Assembly: GCA_023548195.1 (NCBI GenBank)
Contig: JAJHZJ010000693.1
Location: 952,501-1,016,500, forward strand
Length of the DNA stretch: 64,000 bases
Direction of reading: 5' to 3'
From: Bettongia penicillata ogilbyi
Lineage: Eukaryota > Chordata > Mammalia > Diprotodontia > Potoroidae
A program made the position numbers and the translations under genes. Below the pieces are notes generated by a model. The model was not told the DNA's origin. It did not search any database and worked only from the letters and a program-made list of their open reading frames with translations. Positions 57,250 to 64,000 of this stretch are shown one piece after another. Numbering within the stretch: the stretch's first letter is position 1; every line of letters begins with the position of its first letter.

Positions 57250-59462
57250 GCATTGCCCTGGTCTTTGTCTACACTATGATCTCCAAACCCTAGATCCCAT
57301 AATTCTTTCCCAAGGCCTACACTGGGTACACGCCCCTCCCTTCCTCATCTCAAGCCACTGGTGAACCTGTTCAATTCTACACTGCCCTCTTCTCTAGAGT
57401 CCCTTACCCTTTATCCTATCACCAATTGTGCCCTGTCTAACCCTAGCTCTGGGTCTGTCCCACCACCCATCCCCTCTCTTCTATTTATGGCTGCTGAACC
57501 AAACTAGAGAAAGTCACAAAAGCATCTTAATTGGGACCACTAAAAATTTATGTAATGAAAGCTCATCTGGGTCCTCACTGCTGCTGGACAATCCTACTCT
57601 ACCTCTTATCAACTCACTAGCCCACTGTCCATAGCAGCTCTTGCAAACCTCTCCATCCATCCTCAAACCTCCTATGACTCTCCCTCCCCACATCCTCTCA
57701 ACTGAGAACCCTGCGCCATATTTAACTGAAAAAAAGTGAAGCCATTGGCTCTTCCTCACCTCCTATCCCTCAGGACCCTTCTGCCACTCTCCTCTACTTT
57801 ATCCCTATCTTACATGATGAGGTTGTCTTATTCTTTACCAAGACTAACCACTCTACTTGCTCAAGTGATCCCATTCCATCCCAGCACCTCCCACAGACTG
57901 TCCCTCTGTCATCCCCATTTTATCATTTATCTTCAATCTCTTTCTGTGTACTGGCTACAAACATGCCCATGTCTCTCCCATCTGCAACAGCTACTGTCCA
58001 TATTTCTCCTGCCCTTTGTGACTAAATTCCTTGAGAAGGCCTTCTACAATAGATGACTTCACTTCCCTTCCTCTCACTTTCTTCTTGACTCTTTGCAGTC
58101 TGGTTTCCAACCTCATTCTTCCCCTTAAACTGCTCTTTCCAAAGTTACTAATAATCTCGTAATTCCCAAATCCAATGATCTTTTTCATTGTTCATGTTCC
58201 TTGACCTCTCTGCTGACATTTACACTGCTGGTTATTCTTTTCTCACCCTCTCCTGAATACTTTCTTTTCTCTGGGTTGTTGGGCCACTCTCTCCTGTCTC
58301 CTTTGCTGGGTTTTCATCCACATCATGCCTGCCAAATGTGGAGATTCCCCCAAGGATCTATCCTGAACCCTCTTCTCTTCTACCTTTAAACTACATCACT
58401 TGGTGATCTCATCATCAGCTGTGGTTTCAATTATCATCTCTAAGCAGATGACTTTCACATGTACTCACATGGCCCTGACTTCTCTACTAACCTCCTACAC
58501 ACATCTCCACCGCCTATTGGACATCTTCAACCACACATCCTGTATGTAGATAGAAACATGAACTGCATGTAGATGTCCTAAGCTCAACATGTCCAAAGCT
58601 GAACTCTTCATCTCTCCCCCCAAACCCTTCCCTCTTCCTAACTCCTCTGTTACTGTCCAAGGTTCCATCATCCCCTAGTCACCCAGACTTACTATCTAGT
58701 CATCATTCTCACGTCCTCATTCTCTCTCATCCCACTCTAATCAGTTACCAAAGCTTTTCATTTCTCAGTCTCTCAGAAACACTTCCTTCTCTCCTCTGAC
58801 ACTGCCTCCACCCTGGTACAGGCCCTCATCATCTCAGACCTGGATTATTGTAACATCCTTTTCGTGGGTCTGTCTGCCTCAAGTGTCTCAGTTAATCCTC
58901 CACTCAACTGATTTTTTAAAACTTACAGCTCTGACCCTATTATTCTCCCCTTCAATAAACTCCAGTGGCTGCTTATCATCTCTAGGATGAAATATAAAAT
59001 CCTATCTGGTTTTTAAAGCTGCTAGTAATCGGGGCCCTTTCTGCCTTTCCACAATCCTTTCGTGTTCTCTGTGGCCCAGCGACACTGTCCTCCTTCCAGA
59101 ATATTACTCCTCCAACAGAATATCCTGTCTCCTAACTCGGAGAATTTTCACTGGCTGCCCTGCCAAGGCTGGAGCATATTCCTTCCTTATCTCTGCCTCC
59201 TGGCTTCCTTCAGGTCCCAGTTACAATCCCAATTTTCTTCAAGAAGCTTTTTCTAGCCCTCCTGAGTCTTCGTGCTTTCCAGGAGACAGCCTGCAGTTAT
59301 TTCTTCTTCATACATAGAGGTTTTCATGTTGTCTCCCCTGTCCCTCAGACTTGGGAGTTTCTGAGGGCAGGGCCTATTTTTAGCCTTTCTTTATATCCCT
59401 AGCACACAGCATAGTCCCCAGCACACAGTAGGTGCTTCTTACTTGCCAGCTTACTGACTGAT
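57250..59462 (+). mobile_element. L2 LINE, longest copy (ORF2 3' half and 3' UTR)
   Basis: About 2.2 kb in L2 order: 'ccattggctcttcctcacctcc', 'ttactaataatctcgtaattcccaaatccaatg', 'ttgacctctctgctgacatttacactg', 'atcatcagctgtggtttcaattatca', to 'cacacagtaggtgcttcttacttgcc'. Stops break any ORF2 reading. Confidence 0.9.
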
Positions 59463-60240
59463 TTGGAATCAGAGAAGTTGGGTTCAAATTCTCACTCTTT
59501 TACTTACTAGTTTACTTTCCTCATCTCTTGGCCTCAATTTCCCCAACGGCAAAATGAAGGGATTGGATTAGGAGACTTTGGGCATCTCTTCTAGCACTAA
59601 TCATATGACCCTGTGTTGAGTTGTAAGGGGTTACATGAACATTACAGCTTGGCCATCGGGCCACAAGTTTTCTAAATTCCCCGGCCCCATATTTCCTGTT
59701 TTATAGCTGTTGTTCAAGCTGGTTACCAAAGAGAAAATACCCAAAAATTATAGTATCTCAGAGACCATCTGCACCCCACCGCCAAAAGCTGTAGAACCCT
59801 ATGACATACCCAGCCTCTTCCTGAGACTTCCAATGACAGAGAACTCACTACCTCCTGGAAGCTCCTTTAGCTCCCATTAGGAAGAAGTTTTCCCTTACAA
59901 GGCTAAATATACCTCCCTGAAACTTCCGAGCATTATTCCTGGAGCCAAGCAAAACAAATCTAAACCATCTTTCCCATGCCAGTCCTTGAGATACTTGAAG
60001 GTAGAGATCATGTTTCCCCTGAATTTTCTTTTTCTCCAGGCCAAATATCTCCAGTTCCTTCAACTGCTCTCATGAATCTTTCTGGAAGCAAAGGGCCAGC
60101 TAAGAGTTTTAGCTGGGCTTCTTTTGTGACTGTGGATAACTCATTTCACTTCTCTGAGCCTCAGTTTCCTCATTTGTAAAATGTGGATGTCCTTTTTGGC
60201 TCACTGGATTGTTGTTAGGAAAGTGTTTTGTAGAAAATAA
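59462..60240. mobile_element. SINE fragments (+) and L3/CR1 (-)
   Basis: Sense SINE 59462-59620; antisense L3 3' part 59755-60095 ('gagaactcactacctcctggaagctcc', 'ttctccaggccaaatatctccagttccttcaactg'); sense SINE core 60115-60240. Confidence 0.72.
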
Positions 60241-60246
60241 AGTCCC

Positions 60247-60375
60247 CAGCCCTGACAGCCTCGGTTCTAAGGCTCCTTTTAGTTTGCACATAAGGCCCCT
60301 CCGAGCTCTGATAGTCTGTGTTCTAAGGTCTCTCCCAGTTCTGACATTTTCTGTTCTAAGGCCCTTCCCAGGTTT
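60247..60375 (+). repeat. 33-bp minisatellite, about 4 units
   Basis: 'gttctaaggtctctcccagttctgacattttct'-type units following a SINE core, 140 bp inside intron 2 from the exon 2 donor. Confidence 0.85.
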
Positions 60376-60451
60376 TATATATCAGATTCTAAGCTGTGAT
60401 CCCAGGTCTAAGAGTCTATGATTCTGTCATTAAAACACAGACACAGACACA

Positions 60452-60453
<2 letters not shown>

Positions 60454-60508
<55 letters not shown>
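60454..60508 (-). repeat. (GT)27 starting 7 nt into intron 2
   Basis: The plus strand shows (CA)n. On the transcript strand the intron starts gtgagga and then becomes a pure (GU)n tract. Length is likely polymorphic. Confidence 0.97.
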
Positions 60509-60510
<2 letters not shown>

Positions 60511-60515
60511 CTCAC

Positions 60516-60604
60516 CTGGTTCAGAGTTGTGAGCCACATGGACTTTAGAGCTCCATGATGGTGGGACCTGAAGTTGGCATTCAGGACTAGCGGGGTGTTC
60601 ACCC
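60516..60604 (-). CDS. RNFT2: RNFT2 exon 2 (5' UTR plus first 8 codons)
   Basis: The acceptor reads TTTGTCTGCAG before GGGTGAACACC and the donor reads AACCAG before GTGAGG. The last 24 nt encode MWLTTLNQ, matching the start of RNFT2 (human begins MWLFTVNQ), so the usual start codon is at 60539-60537. The exon ends in phase 0, which fits exon 3. The context of this ATG (TCC before, T after) is weak. The 65 nt before it contain an 11-codon upstream ORF in another frame, and in the main frame they are open with no stop. The intron beyond the donor turns into a long (GT)n tract after only seven bases. Confidence 0.85.
60545..60580 (-). promoter_or_regulatory. upstream ORF in RNFT2 leader
   Basis: An ATG at 60580-60578 opens an 11-codon frame (MPTSGPTIMEL) that ends in TAA at 60547-60545, five nucleotides before the RNFT2 ATG. 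It contains a second in-frame ATG. If used, it would lower initiation at the standard start or require leaky scanning or reinitiation. The start context is weak (T at -3), so any effect may be small. Confidence 0.4.
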
Positions 60605-60899
60605 CTGCAGACAAAGTTCCGGGAATGGTGAAAGGGAAGACTGGTGGATCTCAGCAAGCGCAGACCTTCTCTTCCTCTTCTCCTTCTTCTCTGGGGGCAC
60701 TTGATGGTCAGGCGAGCTTGCACAAGATGCTATGGGGCACAAGAGAAAAAAGATGCCTTTGAAAGTCATCGCCAGAGCCTTGGCACTTTATTGACATGGT
60801 CCCCTTCTGAGATGGCTCATGCTTTCCTGGGCAGTCAACGGCTAACTGCTTTTGCTTTTCCCCATGAGTTTCCTAAGAGCATCTCTGTACCTCCTCTTC

Positions 60900-61795
60900 C
60901 TCTTTATTCCCTATCATCACATTCCTGGCCTATTGTAATGGCCATCCCACCTCTAGACCCTCTTCCTCCAATCTATCCTGTCCAGCTTGCCAAACAATCT
61001 CTCCTGGGATCCCACAGCTTTACTACTCAAACTTCTTCCATGGCTCTCTATCATGTAAACTTCAGATTCCTTTGCATAGCATTCAAAGCTCTATACAAGG
61101 CTCTCTGGTTAGTAGCCACCCCTACCCCACATGTACTCTTCAACTTTCTTTTCGACTCTCCTCTGATTCCAGTCTGCTACAATTACCTAATGCTTTCTCT
61201 TTTATCTGAGCCTTCACTCATGTATTTCCCTAAGCCTGGAATGCCTCTTTTTCTATTTAACCCTCATCTTTATTTGCTGAAATCCTACCCATCCATCCCA
61301 CAAGACTCAACTCCAATGCTGTCACCTCCAAGTAGACTTCCTTGATTCCTTTAGATGTACATTGGAAAGAATGGTGAACCTATAACCAGGAAGACCTAAA
61401 TTCAAATCCATCCTCAGATACTTATAAGGTGACCCTGGACAAGTCACTCCACCTCTGTCTGCCTCAGTTTCCTCATCTGTAAAATGGGGTTGATAATAGC
61501 ACCTATCTTTCAGGGTTGTTTGAAATATTTGCATAGTGACTAGATAGTAGGCACTACAGCAATATTAGTTATCATTACTTTTAGTCAGAAATTATCTACC
61601 TTTCTAATTCTGCCTTCCACAGAACTTCTCTTAATACATTTTGCTGCATTTTGTACAAGAGTTATTTTTGTATATGTCACAGCCCTTCCTCCCCTCACCC
61701 CACAAATCTACAAACCAATGGGCAGTATAATTTATTTATCCTGAGAAATTAGACAAGTGGGCTCTTCCTGGCACACAGTAGGCACTTAATAAATG
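60900..61795 (+). mobile_element. L2 LINE 3' end split by a SINE
   Basis: L2 parts at 60900-61350 and 61580-61795 ('ctggcacacagtaggcacttaataaatgcttg'); sense SINE at 61365-61560 between them. Lies in intron 1. Confidence 0.78.
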
Positions 61796-61799
61796 CTTG

Positions 61800-63155
61800 T
61801 TGTTGTTGTAGGGCTTTAAAAATTGGTACCATGGAAGAAAGCATGTTAGGCCTGGGTAAGAAGTATAGATTGGATACTTCTTACCTGTGTGACCCTAACA
61901 AATTGCCTCATTTGGTTTGGCTTTCCTTAAGTATGAAATGACAGGATTGGCTTTGACCGGCCCCAGTCAATTCCAGTTCTAAACCTAGGATCCTTTGATT
62001 TTTAGTAAATTGAACAGCTCCCACACTCAGACCCCCCCCCACCCCAGAGAATATTGGTATAACAGATTTTAAAAACCATTTTAAACCAGTCCTGTGAGCC
62101 TTTCTGGGCCCCTGTTTCCTTGTATTAAAATGAGGGGGGTTTATGTGCAAATAGATGGCCTCTGAGGTCCCACCAGATCTAAGACCATGCCTTTATTACA
62201 ATTTCTGTGGTGTCGGGAGCTCCCCGGTGGAGAACTTTTATGAAATTGACACATATGGTCTGCTGAAGGCCCATGTTTTTGAAAGGAGGTCCTTTGTTTC
62301 AGCACCATATAGGCTCTACGATGTCTGCATGTACATTGCATCAACCATCTTAACAACTGAGTCTGTGACAAGGTGAGGACGCATCCCTACCAAAAACTGC
62401 CACCATCAACTCATCCCCAGCAGAAGTAACTCGAGGCTAGCCCCACCCCCAAGCACAGATGCATGCATTATCAGGTTTACCAGACCTTGCCACCCAGATC
62501 TAACCTGGCCTCAGATTCTCAAATCCCACCCCTTCTTAAACGAAGAAAGTACTCTTCCACACAACAATCAATTAGCATTTGTACTGTGTGTCCTGAACTG
62601 TGCTAAATGCTGGACAATAGGCTGGTGTCATCATTCCGTTAATACACACCCATTGACCAACTTCTTTTAAACATGATATCAGACTTTTTTAGAGCACAAT
62701 TGCAGAAGGCAAATAACCATATCAATTTTTGTGGAGTGAAAAAAAAAATCTCATTTTGGAATTCTCCTTTTCCCCCCATGTAATTTCCCCATGTTTGCAT
62801 CCAATCTATTTTTACACACACCCCCCTCCCCAGTCCCTAGGAATCGCCCTGGGTACCCCAGAAAGGCTGCACCGTGGCTCCCAGCCCATGCAACGTTTTA
62901 ATCCGTCCCCACGGGCCTTTGCACTAGTGCATTTCAGGGCATGCATGTATCAAGCATCTCTTGCCAGCGCTGCGGCGTGGGCGTGCAGCCAGGTTGCATG
63001 ATCTGCTGCAGGTGCCTGAGGCTCTCTCCCTGCAACCCAGGCACGCACAGACCTCTGCAGACTCCCGGGGCGTGGCGGAAAGGGGGGCGGGGGAGGGGTG
63101 GGGGAAGGGCTGCAGCCGCATCCGAGGAAATAAAAAAGCAGGGTTCTTTCTTTAC
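61800..63155. other. intron 1, 5' part
   Basis: SINE core and tail remnants occur at 61880-62000 and 62095-62195. The rest is unique, with a 73-codon plus-strand frame at 62155-62376 that begins in SINE sequence and is not convincing as coding. GC content rises from about 62.8 kb toward the CpG island. Confidence 0.45.
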
Positions 63156-63300
63156 CTGCAATCACAGCTGCATCATTCATGTCCTGCCAAGCCAATCAAC
63201 TGGGCCGCAAGGCGTCCACGTGACTTCCGACTTCTTCTTCCTCCCAACCCCCTCCACCCCGGTCCATCCCTCCCCCTGCTGGAGATTGGTTTGAGCCGAC
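63156..63300 (-). other. RNFT2: RNFT2 predicted first exon (right edge approximate)
   Basis: On the minus strand the sequence reads GTGATTGCAG followed by GTAAAG, a near-consensus splice donor, placing the exon end at 63156. The exon lies at the gene-side edge of the CpG island. The transcription start cannot be read from sequence; it is probably between about 63.2 and 63.5 kb. An ATG at 63182-63180 opens MNDAAVIA and runs to the donor. When joined to exon 2 (acceptor at 60604) the frame stays open into the standard RNFT2 start MWLTTLNQ. An in-frame TGA lies six codons upstream of this ATG. The exon may be wholly 5' UTR, as I remember for the human transcript, or may add an N-terminal extension. 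Confidence 0.55.
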
Positions 63301-64000
63301 AGCGCTAGGACCGCCACGAAACCTCCTCCTGCCTCCGGCGCTCGAACGCCCGCCTTCCCCCGTCGCCGTAGCCAATGGGAAGGCAGAAACTCGATCGAAC
63401 GGCGACCGCGCCGCCCAATGGTCAGCGAGCTCCGTTGGGGCTCTGTTGCTGGGGCGGACGGGAGGGTGGAAGGTAGAAAGAGTGGCTCCGGCTCAGGCTC
63501 GGTGTTCGCTCTGGGCGCGCGCGGGCCCGGGCAGGGGCGGGGGGGCGGCGGAGCCCCGCAGCTCGCGCCATTGCGGGCGCCTCGGTGCTTGCTCGGATCG
63601 CGGGCCGGGGCAGCTGGGGAGAGCTGGGCATTGCCCAGCCCGAACCGGGGAGTGGAGGAGAGGGCGAGGTTCGGGGGCGGCCGACCCCGGACCCCCTCCT
63701 CCTCCCAGCGGGCCAGGAGCCCACCCAGGCCGGCCGGGCTCGCAGGAGCACCCCGGCTTTGCCATCCCCCTTCTCCCCGGACCCTCGCGTGCGGGAGGCG
63801 ATGGGGTGGGGGCCCTGCGCTGGGCTGAGCTGAACTGCCGCATTGGGGGGCGGGGCCCGGAGCCCCCCGCCCCCCTCCGGGCTGCAGCCGGCCGCCATGG
63901 GCCCCGCAGCCCCACCCGCCCCTCGGACTGAGCCCCTTTAGCTCGGAGCCCCCACCCCCCCGCAAGCCTAGGCCCTTGCACCCCCGGCCCCCCGCGGGCT
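63180..64000. promoter_or_regulatory. CpG island, probable bidirectional RNFT2/SPRING1 promoter
   Basis: The right end is GC-rich and CpG-dense, unlike the rest of the window. It carries four CCAAT-type boxes in mixed orientation (CCAAT near 63192, ATTGG near 63285, CCAAT near 63373 and 63415), a CACGTGAC E-box at 63217-63224 and several GGGGCGGG-type GC boxes after 63530. Spaced NF-Y boxes and no obvious TATA box are usual for divergent housekeeping promoters. RNFT2 reads left from here. By synteny with human chromosome 12, SPRING1 (C12orf49, a Golgi regulator of SREBP processing) should read right. The SPRING1 start codon is not in the window, so that assignment is inference. Confidence 0.75.
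63897..63941 (+). promoter_or_regulatory. short ORF with optimal start context in CpG island
   Basis: GCCGCCATGG is a textbook initiation context, yet the frame closes with TAG after 14 codons (MGPAAPPAPRTEPL). If the plus-strand transcript of the neighbouring gene includes this sequence, it is a strong candidate upstream ORF in that leader. Nothing downstream inside the window resembles the SPRING1 N-terminus. Confidence 0.35.

Larger units (their letters stand above)
1..63300 (-). other. RNFT2: RNFT2 gene, 5' two thirds (partial)
   Basis: This is the span of the RNFT2 transcript visible here, read right to left. Six coding exons match RNFT2 in order and phase, giving about 297 residues; human RNFT2 is 444 residues, from memory. 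Intron sizes from the predicted junctions are about 2.6 kb (intron 1), 9.4 kb (2), 8.3 kb (3), 1.6 kb (4), 5.3 kb (5) and 2.6 kb (6); intron 7 exceeds 32.4 kb. RNFT proteins are multi-pass membrane proteins with a C-terminal RING finger that act as E3 ubiquitin ligases; RNFT2 has been linked to turnover of the IL-3 receptor alpha chain. The rest of the membrane domain and the RING finger are encoded beyond base 1. I searched 1-32451 by eye for those exons and saw none. RNFT1, the paralogue, is less likely because the N-terminal residues match RNFT2. Confidence 0.93.

Noticed and set aside
60644..61345. 233-codon plus-strand frame
   Set aside because: Runs through L2 3' sequence in intron 1; no homology and no start or splice support.
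62155..62376. 73-codon plus-strand frame followed by a donor-like AGGTGAGG
   Set aside because: Its first 30 bases are SINE tail and it matches no known protein; it could at most be an alternative non-coding exon.
63177..63981. Long overlapping GC-rich frames on both strands (up to 262 codons)
   Set aside because: Usual in CpG islands; rich in Pro, Arg, Gly and Ala, no similarity to SPRING1 or any known N-terminus.

Overview
The window is nuclear DNA of a mammal, almost certainly a marsupial. It is packed with tRNA-derived SINEs of the marsupial MAR/MIR-like type: a tRNA head, then the 'ctgtgtgaccctgggcaagtcac' block, then either a 'gttgttgtgag' tail or the marsupial-style 'ggagaaggaaatggcaaacc' tail. 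These sit among many L2 and L3/CR1 copies and 5'-truncated L1 copies whose encoded C-termini look like marsupial L1 ORF2. No prokaryotic or organelle features are present. I cannot fix the genus.

The gene content is one gene, RNFT2 (RING finger and transmembrane domain protein 2, a membrane-bound ubiquitin ligase family), on the minus strand. Six coding exons are recognisable by translation, each with GT-AG junctions and continuous reading phase: exon 2 (60516-60604), exon 3 (51014-51072), exon 4 (42225-42700), exon 5 (40586-40662), exon 6 (35182-35282) and exon 7 (32452-32605). Together they encode about 297 residues: the Ser/His/Gly-rich N-terminal region and the multi-pass membrane domain. 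The exons for the end of the membrane domain and the RING finger are not here, so intron 7 runs from 32451 past base 1. A predicted first exon ends at 63156 inside a CpG island (about 63.2-64.0 kb). In human, RNFT2 is divergently paired with SPRING1 (C12orf49). The right end of the window is therefore probably the shared bidirectional promoter, with SPRING1 starting to the right on the plus strand and its coding sequence outside the window.

Layout: 1-32.4 kb is intron 7. It holds L2, L3 and L1 pieces, a purine tract and a pyrimidine tract, two solo LTRs, several minisatellites and a few repeat-poor blocks that may be conserved regulatory elements. 32.4-42.7 kb holds exons 7 to 4. 42.7-51.0 kb is intron 3, with an old antisense L1 disrupted by younger elements and a mariner-type MITE. 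51.0-60.5 kb is intron 2, with a large 33-bp minisatellite, a hAT-like element, a long L2 and UG-type repeats close to both of its splice sites. 60.6-64 kb holds intron 1 and the promoter.

I found no new biochemical system. The observations most worth checking are: an in-frame N-terminal extension of RNFT2 across the exon 1-exon 2 junction; (UG)n tracts at both ends of intron 2; a 265-bp direct duplication bracketing the frame-critical exon 3; a 33-bp minisatellite family born repeatedly from a SINE tail; and several non-repeat blocks that look like ancient regulatory DNA.
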